Part shown: positions 8,831-15,537 of the stretch, piece by piece
Layout of the letters: every line of letters starts with the position of its first letter
How positions within the stretch are numbered: position 1 is the first letter of the stretch
DNA from: Deltaproteobacteria bacterium
GTDB taxonomy: Bacteria > Myxococcota > Myxococcia > Myxococcales > 40CM-4-68-19
Length of the DNA stretch: 40,801 bases
Assembly: GCA_005879805.1 (NCBI GenBank)
Contig: VBKL01000055.1
Coordinates: forward strand, 1 to 40,801
Reading direction: 5' to 3'
Notes under the pieces: generated by a model
Database searches by the model: none
What the model saw: only the letters and a program-made list of their open reading frames with translations
Told to the model about the DNA's origin: nothing
Program-made: the position numbers and the translations under genes

Positions 8831-9393
8831 TGCACGAGTCTCATGCCGCGCAGGGCCCGCAACGTCTCGGCCGGCGTGTAGAGCGCGAGGAGCGGATCGC
8901 GCGCCTCGCCGCGATCGTCGAGGAGCGAGAAGTGAAGGTGCGGTCCGGTGGAGTGGCCGGTGCTGCCCACCTCGCCGACGACCCCCATCACCGGAACGTA
9001 GAGGCCCTTGGTGACCCCCATGCGCTTCGGATCGACCCGGAGGTGGCAATAGACGGTGCGCCAGGCGTTGGCGTGCTCGACGGTGACGTACCAGCCACAG
9101 GCGCGAGCATGCCCGACCTCGGCGACGCGACCTTCGCGGGCCGCGACCACCCAGGATCCCGCCGGCGCGACCAGATCCACGCCGCGATGCAATTCCTTGT
9201 GACCTTTCATGCGCCGGACGCCGTACTTCGAGGAGACGCGGTCGAACCGGCGCACGTCGATGGGGAAGAAGAGCCAGGGCTTGCGGTGGGCGGCGGCCTT
9301 GGACGCGGATTTCGGCGCAGGCGTGCGCGCCAGCGCTCCTTGTCGCTGCGGCAGGAGGAGCACGAGCAGGGCGAAGAGGAGCGCGGCGCGCAC
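8827..9393 (-). CDS. LytM/M23-family metallopeptidase (peptidoglycan endopeptidase)
   Basis: 188 residues. The N-terminus MRAALLFALLVLLLPQRQGALA is a signal peptide. The M23 domain has the zinc ligands in HRGVD (His/Asp), the catalytic-side pattern TVYCHLRVD, and the terminal GPHLHF (HxH). All metal-binding residues are present, so it is likely active rather than an EnvC-type degenerate activator. It would cut peptidoglycan stem peptides or cross-bridges. It is the first gene of the leftward operon ahead of the PBP. The start is GTG at 9393 with no clear Shine-Dalgarno sequence; the leader instead carries CGGGGTTTTTTG 11-22 bases upstream, mirrored ahead of the divergent gene. Confidence 0.9.
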   Translation of the reverse strand: MRAALLFALLVLLLPQRQGALARTPAPKSASKAAAHRKPWLFFPIDVRRFDRVSSKYGVRRMKGHKELHRGVDLVAPAGSWVVAAREGRVAEVGHARACGWYVTVEHANAWRTVYCHLRVDPKRMGVTKGLYVPVMGVVGEVGSTGHSTGPHLHFSLLDDRGEARDPLLALYTPAETLRALRGMRLVQ

Positions 9394-9532
9394 GGGGGGC
9401 TAACAAAAAACCCCGGGGAGGTCGATCCTTCGTTGACGTCGACGTGATCGTTGACGTTGACGTTGTCGGCGACGTGGACGGCGACGTCAACGCGGCTGAC
9501 CGCTGCTCGGGGTTTTTTGCTTGCCCGCCATG
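9391..9532. repeat. Long imperfect palindrome joining two divergent start codons
   Basis: The region between the GTG of the M23 gene (9391-9393) and the ATG of the next gene (9530-9532) is symmetric around position 9461.5. Outer arms CAAAAAACCCCG (9404-9415) and CGGGGTTTTTTG (9508-9519) are perfect 12-bp inverted repeats. Inner arms CGTTGACGTC (9431-9440) and GACGTCAACG (9483-9492) are perfect over 10 bp and share the same axis. Between the outer arms and the start codons the two leaders still agree at about 9 of 13 positions. Each divergent gene therefore has nearly the same leader: CGGGGTTTTTTG, then YTNGCCC, then the start. Either transcript could fold into a long hairpin ending in six U just before the start codon. 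Confidence 0.85.
9432..9491. repeat. Degenerate hexanucleotide tandem repeat, about 10 units of GTTGAC
   Basis: Ten consecutive in-phase 6-bp units fill the centre of the divergent intergenic palindrome: GTTGAC, GTCGAC, GTGATC, GTTGAC, GTTGAC, GTTGTC, GGCGAC, GTGGAC, GGCGAC, GTCAAC. Most differ from GTTGAC by one or two bases. Spacing is exact throughout. The repeat could be an array of operator half-sites or a slippage-prone spacer; the sequence alone does not decide. Confidence 0.8.
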
Positions 9533-10162
9533 GACCTCATCGCCCGCTTCGGGCGCTACTCCGTGGAAACCTATGGCGGGGCCCCCCTGCTCCTCGCCAT
9601 CACCCTCGTCCAGCTCACCCTTCTCGGCTGGACCTTCGCGCAGGCGTGGAAAGCCCGCACCGATCGCCGCGCGCCCGGCCTCTCTCCCGACGTGCGCCGC
9701 ATCCGCGCCGCTCGTCGCGCCGAGATCTGGGACAAGCACGTCCGGCCGCTCGCGCTCACCATGATGCTGCTCGGCCCCGGCTTCGGTCTGGGAATGAGCA
9801 CGCTCCTCGGCGCCCTCGGCATGGGCGCGCTCGGCGACGCGATGGGAACCCAGGCCGGCGCGGAGACGCTCGTCGCCACCATGGCCTCGGCCTATCGCGA
9901 GATCAGCTACGCCTACTTCCTCATGGTCGGCGGCACCTTCCCGATGCTGCTCGGCCCGGTGATCGTCCTCGCCGCCCGCCGCATCGACCAGGACGGCGCC
10001 GACGCGCGCGGGGGCGATCCCGACGAAGTGCTCCTGCACACCTTGAAGAGCCTCCTCGCCGTCACCGAACAGCAGGCCCATCGCCTGCAAACCGACGCCG
10101 CGCGGACCCACGCGCTCCTCGAGGCCACCGCGGCGGCGCTCTCGCGCGGGAGGGCGGCGTGA
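9530..10162 (+). CDS. Three-helix membrane protein, possibly MotA/TolQ/ExbB-like
   Basis: 210 residues. Predicted helices lie at about 18-38, 73-97 and 127-149, with a basic cytoplasmic loop between the first two and a charged C-terminal tail. The second and third helices are rich in Gly and small residues (LLGPGFGLGMSTLLGALGMG and FLMVGGTFPMLLGPVIVLAARR), and the order is like that of the proton-channel family MotA/TolQ/ExbB. The similarity is by topology and composition, not by a decisive motif. The ATG at 9530 is chosen over an in-frame TTG at 9521; it sits symmetrically opposite the M23 start. It is the first gene of the rightward operon, and its stop overlaps the next GTG by GTGA. Confidence 0.7.
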   Translation: MDLIARFGRYSVETYGGAPLLLAITLVQLTLLGWTFAQAWKARTDRRAPGLSPDVRRIRAARRAEIWDKHVRPLALTMMLLGPGFGLGMSTLLGALGMGALGDAMGTQAGAETLVATMASAYREISYAYFLMVGGTFPMLLGPVIVLAARRIDQDGADARGGDPDEVLLHTLKSLLAVTEQQAHRLQTDAARTHALLEATAAALSRGRAA

Positions 10163-10830
10163 ACACCGACGAGCTGTTTTCCATCCTCCGCTCCCACCGC
10201 GAGCGCCATCCCGCGGACGGCGAGGCCTTCGACCGCGTCGGAGCGCTCCTCGGCCTTCCGCCGCTGCACTCGAACGGAAGCGCGGCCCTCGACAAGGCGC
10301 TGAACCTGACCGCGAGCACGCCGCCTCCGCTCTCCTTGCCCCTGCGCATCAAGGCGGCGAAGGCGTCCACCCTCGGCTGGTCCGCGGACCTGTACGCGCT
10401 CACCATCCTCGTCAGCAACGTCTCGCTGAGGCAGGAGGACGGCGCGCTCTTGCCCCGCGCCGGAGAGCCGATCGTCGCCGTCTGCGCCGAATACGATCGG
10501 CCGCTTGCCTCGCTCGATCCGCCCGAGCTCGGCCGCCACTCGCTCGCGAGCGCGCGCACCGAAGGCGTCCCGACCCTGCGCCTTCCGGCCGGCGGATTCT
10601 TCCGCTCGCCGATCCGTCTGGAGACGACGACCTCCTCGGCACGCGCCCCGGTCGGCCGCATCGACGCCCTCGCCCGCGCCGAGCGATTCCTCGACGATCT
10701 CGACGTCGCCTGGAAGCAGCGCATCGGCTCCGTCCTGGAGATTTCCTGGCCCGTCTACCGCTCCGATCGCGAAGGCCCCCTGCTCGACGCGGTCAGCGGA
10801 ACCCCCTTGCCGCCGCTCCAGCTTCGCTAG
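10159..10830 (+). CDS. Unknown protein, soluble
   Basis: 223 residues with no signal peptide or membrane helix. It starts with GTG overlapping the preceding TGA, so it is likely made together with the membrane protein at 9530. The N-terminus (VNTDELFSILRSHRERHPADGEAFDRVGALLGL) is helical. The middle is strand-rich (LYALTILVSNVSLRQEDGALL, EPIVAVCAEYDRPLASL). I do not recognise the family. Strict coupling to a membrane protein suggests a cytoplasmic partner of that complex. Confidence 0.7.
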   Translation: MNTDELFSILRSHRERHPADGEAFDRVGALLGLPPLHSNGSAALDKALNLTASTPPPLSLPLRIKAAKASTLGWSADLYALTILVSNVSLRQEDGALLPRAGEPIVAVCAEYDRPLASLDPPELGRHSLASARTEGVPTLRLPAGGFFRSPIRLETTTSSARAPVGRIDALARAERFLDDLDVAWKQRIGSVLEISWPVYRSDREGPLLDAVSGTPLPPLQLR

Positions 10831-10833
10831 CCC

Positions 10834-10848
10834 GGCTTTTTTTGCTTG
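10834..10848 (+). promoter_or_regulatory. T-tract leader element (GGCTTTTTTTGCTTG)
   Basis: A copy of the element found also at 9510-9523 and 17773-17786, here with seven T. It lies in the 41-bp gap before the lipoprotein gene, upstream of a separate GGAGG. No good -10 follows, so it is not an obvious promoter. It could be a termination or RNA-binding signal that separates this gene from the two before it. Confidence 0.45.
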
Positions 10849-10871
10849 CACCGATACGGAGGAGCTCGCCC

Positions 10872-11639
10872 ATGCAGAAGACCATCTTGATCCTCTCGGT
10901 GGTTGCGCTCGTCGCCGCCTGCGCCCACGAGGAGATCGCGCAAAACCCGGACAAGGACTGGGAGCACGGCCTCGACGCCGATCTCTCTTCCTCCATCGCC
11001 CCCCTCGGCCCCATCGACAGCGATCAAGGCGCTTACAACCTCATCCGCCGCCGCGAGAAAGAGCATTCCCTCGGCTCCCGCCTCACCGCCGTCGAGCTGG
11101 ACGAGATCGTCAACAACTCGAGCCAGGTGCTCGCCTCGGCGCTCGCGCTTCCTCTCTTCAAGGCGGGCGTCTACTACGGACAGCCGCGGCTGATCGAGAA
11201 GGGCTGCGCCAGCGCGAACCGCGTCACCCATTCGGCGCTCCGCTCGAGCGGCAGCATCGACGCCGTCATCCAGGCCTGCGCCGCGCTCGCGAGCGGCAGC
11301 AAGCAGGGATCGGACTCCTGCAGCGACGGCGCAAAGAAGCTGCGGGACGCGTACGGCCTGCTCTCGCAGGACAAGGGGCCGGAGGCGGGCCACGCCGCCG
11401 CCGAGGCAGTGCGGTTCCTCCGCGATCGCTGCCCGAAGATGACGGCGCCCTTGCGCACCCCGATCGATCCCAGCTCGCGCGGCTTCCTCGTCGTCTGGGT
11501 GCTCCACGCCAACGACGCGCCTCCCACCACCTTCCTCGCCGGCGAGACGGCGATCGCCACCGCCGAAGCCATCAACGAAGGCTTCCTGCGCGGCATCCAG
11601 GCGGTCCGCCCGGTCACGGCCGCGGTGCGCAACCCCTGA
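10872..11639 (+). CDS. Lipoprotein of unknown function
   Basis: 255 residues. The N-terminus MQKTILILSVVALVAACAHEE is a lipoprotein signal with lipobox LVAAC (Cys17). The mature part is mostly helical and contains four further Cys (GCAS, QACAA, DSCSD, DRCPK) that could form disulphides in the periplasm. A strong GGAGGAG sits about 10 bases before the ATG at 10872. No known family recognised. Placed between membrane proteins and a lytic transglycosylase, it is probably an outer- or inner-membrane-attached structural part of the envelope system. Confidence 0.75.
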   Translation: MQKTILILSVVALVAACAHEEIAQNPDKDWEHGLDADLSSSIAPLGPIDSDQGAYNLIRRREKEHSLGSRLTAVELDEIVNNSSQVLASALALPLFKAGVYYGQPRLIEKGCASANRVTHSALRSSGSIDAVIQACAALASGSKQGSDSCSDGAKKLRDAYGLLSQDKGPEAGHAAAEAVRFLRDRCPKMTAPLRTPIDPSSRGFLVVWVLHANDAPPTTFLAGETAIATAEAINEGFLRGIQAVRPVTAAVRNP

Positions 11640-11659
11640 ACCCTTCGAGGAGACCCCAC

Positions 11660-12220
11660 ATGTCCACCGAACGACCCGAGTTCCGGCCCATCGAATCGAC
11701 CCCACCCGCCAAGCGCGCCTGGCCCTTCGTGGTCATCGGTGCGCTCCTCGTCGCGGTCCTCCTCTTCGCCGTCCGCCGCGACGTGACGGCAGGCGCGGTT
11801 CGCGCTGCGTCCTTGACCGACGCCGCCATCAAGGCTGACGTCAGCAAGGTCGTCGCCTCCCCCCAGGCCGCAGCCCCGAAGCAGATCGCCGAGGCTCCCA
11901 AGACCGAGGCCGCGCCACAGCCAGCCGCGAAGACGCCCGAAGGCCCGAACGTCCTCGGCACCGCGATGGCCTCCGCCAAGAACCTGGCAATGGTCGCCAA
12001 GTCCGAGCTCGATCGCGAGATCGCCCGGACCAAGGGCGCGCAGAAGGAAGTCGCCGCCTACCGCAAGCAGATCGAGGATCTCAACAAGCAGCTGGCCGAC
12101 GCGCGCGCACAGCTCGCCGCCCTCCAGCGCTCGAAGATGCCGCCCCCGCCTTCCGATCAGGAACAGATCCTCCAGATGCTCGCGCCGGTCCTGCGCTCGA
12201 GCAATGACGGCCGCCCCTGA
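11660..12220 (+). CDS. Single-pass membrane protein with periplasmic coiled coil
   Basis: 186 residues. One membrane helix (about 20-41, AWPFVVIGALLVAVLLFAV) follows a short cytoplasmic tail. An Ala/Pro/Lys-rich linker (about 65-105) leads to a heptad-like coiled coil (about 115-160) including KEVAAYRKQIEDLNKQLADARAQLAALQ, and the protein ends in a short Pro-rich tail. The layout fits a spacer or scaffold crossing part of the periplasm. GGAG precedes the ATG at 11660 by about 9 bases. It sits 20 bp after the lipoprotein gene and 9 bp before the next, in the same operon. Confidence 0.75.
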   Translation: MSTERPEFRPIESTPPAKRAWPFVVIGALLVAVLLFAVRRDVTAGAVRAASLTDAAIKADVSKVVASPQAAAPKQIAEAPKTEAAPQPAAKTPEGPNVLGTAMASAKNLAMVAKSELDREIARTKGAQKEVAAYRKQIEDLNKQLADARAQLAALQRSKMPPPPSDQEQILQMLAPVLRSSNDGRP

Positions 12221-12229
12221 GGAGACCCC

Positions 12230-13090
12230 ATGACCCGCACCGTTCTCTTGCTCGCCGCCTTGCTCCTCGCCGCTTCCCAAGCGCGAGCGGCAGACGAATT
12301 CGCGCCCATCAAGACCACCGACTCGGTCACCTATCCGCTTCCGCCGATGCCGCTGCCCGCCGTCCAGGCGCCGGCTGACGGGAAGTGGTCGGAGACCGAG
12401 GACAGCCCCGCGCTCCGCGTGAGCCGCGCCTGGGTGAAGCTCGGCCAGGCCGCCGGAGTCGAGCGCAGCGAAGCGACCCGCCGGCTCTACCAGTCCTGGA
12501 AGGCAGAGGTGAACCAGTCGGGTGGGCACACCCGCTCGACCCAGGCCGCGCACGCCAGGTTCCTCGCCGCGTACAAGAAGGACCTCGAGCAGGCCCGCGT
12601 CATCTACGAGGGCGTCCTGCGCGACGTTGACGCGATGGACAGCGACAACCCCGAGGGCTCCAGCAACAGCAACGATCCCGCGGCCGGTAGCCTGGCCAAG
12701 GAAGCCGAGGAGCAGATCCGCTCCGCCGATCGCGACGATCGGCTGACGAGCTCCGCCTGCTTCCTCTCCCCCGACACGTGCCAGCAGGGCGATCCCACCG
12801 ACAAGGCGCTGCAGGAGGAGATCGCCGGCCTGGTGAAGGACACGCTCGTTGCCGGCGGTCCGGACGGCGGCCTCAGCCTCTACGCCTTGAAGCGCAAGGC
12901 GGGTCTCCTCGCCCTCCGCGCCCGGGTGATGGCAGCGGTCACGCAGCGCGCCGCGGCCCGTCTCGCAACCGAGGTTGCGACGCAGCAGGACGGCCAGGGC
13001 TCGCCGAAGATGCTGCCTTCGCCCGTCGCTCCGGTCGTCAGCGCGGCTCGCCGCGCGGTCACGGCCAGCACGTCCGATCCGTATCGGTAA
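12230..13090 (+). CDS. Exported protein of unknown function
   Basis: 286 residues. The N-terminus MTRTVLLLAALLLAASQARA is a typical signal peptide with AxA cleavage. The mature protein is largely helical and hydrophilic, with one close Cys pair (SACFLSPDTCQQG), a Pro-rich N-terminal stretch and a Ser/Asn-rich linker near 140-155. GAGGAG about 8 bases upstream supports the ATG at 12230. Its stop lies 1 base before the start of the lytic transglycosylase gene, so the two should be co-translated. Family not recognised. Confidence 0.72.
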   Translation: MTRTVLLLAALLLAASQARAADEFAPIKTTDSVTYPLPPMPLPAVQAPADGKWSETEDSPALRVSRAWVKLGQAAGVERSEATRRLYQSWKAEVNQSGGHTRSTQAAHARFLAAYKKDLEQARVIYEGVLRDVDAMDSDNPEGSSNSNDPAAGSLAKEAEEQIRSADRDDRLTSSACFLSPDTCQQGDPTDKALQEEIAGLVKDTLVAGGPDGGLSLYALKRKAGLLALRARVMAAVTQRAAARLATEVATQQDGQGSPKMLPSPVAPVVSAARRAVTASTSDPYR

Positions 13091-13091
13091 G

Positions 13092-13769
13092 ATGAAGTTG
13101 CGCGCAGCGGCGCACGTGCTCGCGGTGCTCGGCGTCCTGGTGGTGACGCCGGGCGCCGCGTTCGCGTCTCCGGAGCAGTGCGCAAGCGTTGCCGGCCCGC
13201 AAGGCGCTGCCGACCCGCACCTGCGCGAATGGCTCCGGCGCCTCATCCACGACGTCGCCCGCAAGGAAGGCGTCGATCCCGCGGCCCTCGAAGCGCTGGC
13301 CGTCACCGAGACGGACATCCGTCCCTCGATCGGCAAGGCTTGCGAGCTGGGTCCGTTCCAGGTCAGCCAGCAGTGGGCGCGCGTGTTCCGTCTCCCTTCC
13401 GTCGAGCTCTTGTGGGACCCGCGCATCAACGCCATCGCGGCGGCGCGCATCTACAAGGCGGGGCTGCGCCGCTGGGTGCCGCGCTACGCCGGGGCCGGAA
13501 AGAACCGTACGCTGCGCGCGGCGGGCTTCCGCGGATCCTCGCTCGATCGCGCGACCTTCGCCGCTCTCGCCTACAACTGGGGCCGTGCTCCGCTGGCCTT
13601 CTCGCTGGCGGCGGACCTGAGGGCGGTGGCGATTCCCGCCTCGAGCGCGAGCTACGCGGTTCGCTTCAATCGAGCTCTGCGAGAGGCGAAGGGACGGTTC
13701 GAGGCGGAGCGAGGCACTCCTCCATCCCGATCGCAGTCGCCGAAAGCAGGTGGGAAACGGGAGTCGTGA
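13092..13769 (+). CDS. SLT-type lytic transglycosylase (exported)
   Basis: 225 residues with a signal peptide ending near AFA (about 25). The lysozyme-like SLT fold is indicated by EALAVTETD (catalytic Glu about 73), the ELGPFQVSQQW segment equivalent to the family GLMQV motif, WDPRINAIAAARIYKAGLRRW, and FAALAYNWGRAP matching the conserved AYN turn. It should cleave the glycan strand of peptidoglycan, forming anhydromuramic ends. It is the third peptidoglycan enzyme of the cluster. The last 104 bp overlap the 3-prime end of the convergent HExxH gene, so the basic Ser-rich tail is shared with antisense coding sequence. Confidence 0.85.
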   Translation: MKLRAAAHVLAVLGVLVVTPGAAFASPEQCASVAGPQGAADPHLREWLRRLIHDVARKEGVDPAALEALAVTETDIRPSIGKACELGPFQVSQQWARVFRLPSVELLWDPRINAIAAARIYKAGLRRWVPRYAGAGKNRTLRAAGFRGSSLDRATFAALAYNWGRAPLAFSLAADLRAVAIPASSASYAVRFNRALREAKGRFEAERGTPPSRSQSPKAGGKRES

Positions 13770-15426
13770 GCACCCCGCCCCGGGTCGCCTCGTCGGCGAG
13801 GCCAGGCAGATCCCGTGCCGAGAGCGGCAGCGCCGGCGATGCAAGCCAGACGTCTTCGCGATACCGCGGGTCGAGCGGCGCGGGCAGATCGCTGGTTCGC
13901 TCGAAAGGCCTTCCTCCGTCGAGGTCGCCCTGGAACGACGCACCGCGGATCGCACGGCGCGACGCGAGCGCCCGCGCCTCGCGCAGATCGGTTACGCGCA
14001 AGGGCGTCGCGTACACGAGCAGTGTCGAGGACGGCTCGCGAGGCGCATCGGCGAGGATGGCGAGATGCTGCGGAGGAAGGACGCGAGGAATCCAGGGAGC
14101 GAGGTCGCCCGCAACGGACCGCAGGGCTTCGGCGGCGGCGCTCCATTCCCGGAAAGCCTCGCGGGCAAGCGCGGCATCGTCTCCGTCCACGATCTGCACC
14201 GCGGGAACCGGCCCCTCCGCCTCGGCCGCCGAGACGAGATCGGCGGCGAAGAGGCGCGCGAGGACCCGCGGCCACAGCGCCCGCGCCTCGAACTGGTGCG
14301 CTTCGCCCCGCGCCGCGTCCTCGACGATCTCGAGCGCGCGGGACGCCGCGGATGCCGGAAGCTCCCGGAGCACCCCCCGCAGTCCGTGAATCGGTGCCGG
14401 GCACGATCGCGATCGACACGGCAGGAGCGGAAGCTTCACCCGGCCGCGGTGTCTCCACAGCATGGGCTCATTGGCGCGGGCGACCGGCCCGGTGAAGAAG
14501 CATCCGTCGTCGCGCTGCAGCGCTTGCGCCGCCACGGAAAGCCGGACCAGCGGATCGCCGCTCCAGCCCGCTTCGGACAGACGGAAGACGTGACCCGCCC
14601 CGGAAGGCGGATTGGAGACCGCCCGCGAGTACTGCTCATAGTCGAGGAGCCAGTCGTCGAGCACGATGGGCCGCAGCGCATCGGCCTCCTCGACCGGCAG
14701 GTTCCCGGCCGCCTCCAGGTAGTGGGTGCCGATGGCGGCTTCCACGAGCCACAGCTGCCGCTCCTCGGTCGCCTTTTGATCGGCCACGCTCTCGGAAGCG
14801 ATCCGCGTCAGCTCATCGAAAAGCCGCTCTCCGAAATAGCGCCGTGCCGACTGCGGCGAGGACGAGAGCGTGCCGAGACGCTTGTGCACCTCGAGCCGCG
14901 TCGCCGGAACCGGGTCGAGCATCCGCGGCAGGGGCGTCTGGAAGCGCGGCACGCGGGGATCGGCGAAACCTTCGATGCCGCGCACGATCCAGTCGGCAAA
15001 CGCCAGCTCCGGATCGATCCACCGCTCGCCGCCCCGGAGCGAGGTCGCGAGGAGCAGATGGAGCGCCTCGTGCCGCGCGATGCCCGCCGCTTCGCCCGCG
15101 CTCGTTCCTTCTCCGAGCGAAAGCCGGATGCAGCCGGCACCGAGGCTCATCGCCTCGCCGCGAGTGTGCTCGCCGGGATGGAGCGCCACCTCGACGCGAT
15201 CGTACGGCCGCGGCGGCGGCAACAAGGACAAGGCGGAGGCGAGCAGCGCGGGCGCGTCGGAGAGTCCCTGGAGGACGGCATCCGGCATGCCGGAAGCGAG
15301 GCGGCGCTCTCCGGGGAGCAGTCGCAACAAAGGGCGATCGCCGTCGAAGGCGATGCGGAAGCCACCGCAAGTCGCGCCTTCTCCGAGAGGCCCCGGAGCA
15401 GGGTTTTCCTGTCGCTCGATGCGCAC
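13666..15426 (-). CDS. Putative zincin metallopeptidase (HExxH, gluzincin-like)
   Basis: 586 residues. ARHEALHLLL gives HExxH (His119, Glu120, His123), and VRGIEGFAD about 30 residues later supplies a candidate third ligand (Glu152) in the EG-x-A context seen in gluzincins. No signal peptide or membrane helix is visible. The C-terminal 400 residues are a helical, Leu/Ala/Arg-rich region without a recognised domain. A CRSRSC pair occurs near residue 350. The start is GTG at 15426; no ideal ribosome site precedes it, and GGAGGGG lies about 20 bases upstream. It faces away from the 15538 gene and overlaps the transglycosylase end by 104 bp. It may process a component of the neighbouring system, but the substrate is unknown. 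Confidence 0.72.
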   Translation of the reverse strand: MRIERQENPAPGPLGEGATCGGFRIAFDGDRPLLRLLPGERRLASGMPDAVLQGLSDAPALLASALSLLPPPRPYDRVEVALHPGEHTRGEAMSLGAGCIRLSLGEGTSAGEAAGIARHEALHLLLATSLRGGERWIDPELAFADWIVRGIEGFADPRVPRFQTPLPRMLDPVPATRLEVHKRLGTLSSSPQSARRYFGERLFDELTRIASESVADQKATEERQLWLVEAAIGTHYLEAAGNLPVEEADALRPIVLDDWLLDYEQYSRAVSNPPSGAGHVFRLSEAGWSGDPLVRLSVAAQALQRDDGCFFTGPVARANEPMLWRHRGRVKLPLLPCRSRSCPAPIHGLRGVLRELPASAASRALEIVEDAARGEAHQFEARALWPRVLARLFAADLVSAAEAEGPVPAVQIVDGDDAALAREAFREWSAAAEALRSVAGDLAPWIPRVLPPQHLAILADAPREPSSTLLVYATPLRVTDLREARALASRRAIRGASFQGDLDGGRPFERTSDLPAPLDPRYREDVWLASPALPLSARDLPGLADEATRGGVLTTPVSHLLSATAIGMEECLAPPRTVPSPLAELD

Positions 15427-15476
15427 GTGAAAGCTCGCCGCTACCCCTCCGTATCGTTTCTAATCCCCTTCGGCCC

Positions 15477-15505
15477 GTGACCGCCAACCACGGCGCCGCG
15501 GTCAC
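15477..15505. promoter_or_regulatory. Inverted repeat in divergent intergenic region
   Basis: GTGACCGC (15477-15484) and GCGGTCAC (15498-15505) are perfect inverted repeats separated by 13 bp that themselves contain CGGCGCCG. The position, between the divergent starts at 15426 and 15538, fits an operator or an RNA hairpin. No -35/-10 pair is convincing on either strand. Confidence 0.45.
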
Positions 15506-15537
15506 GGTTAGAGTCTGACACCAGGCCTGAGCTTCAA

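Noticed and set aside
9432-9491. Short-repeat array considered as CRISPR
   Set aside because: Units are 6 bp with no spacers, and no cas genes are present.
6821-10111. Very long open minus-strand frame (over 1000 codons) through the PBP and beyond the M23 gene
   Set aside because: Only 6821-8830 encodes recognisable PBP motifs. The upstream part lies antisense or out of frame to the M23 gene, the palindrome and the 9530 gene, and its composition is Arg/Gly/Ala-rich, as expected for shadow frames in high-GC DNA.
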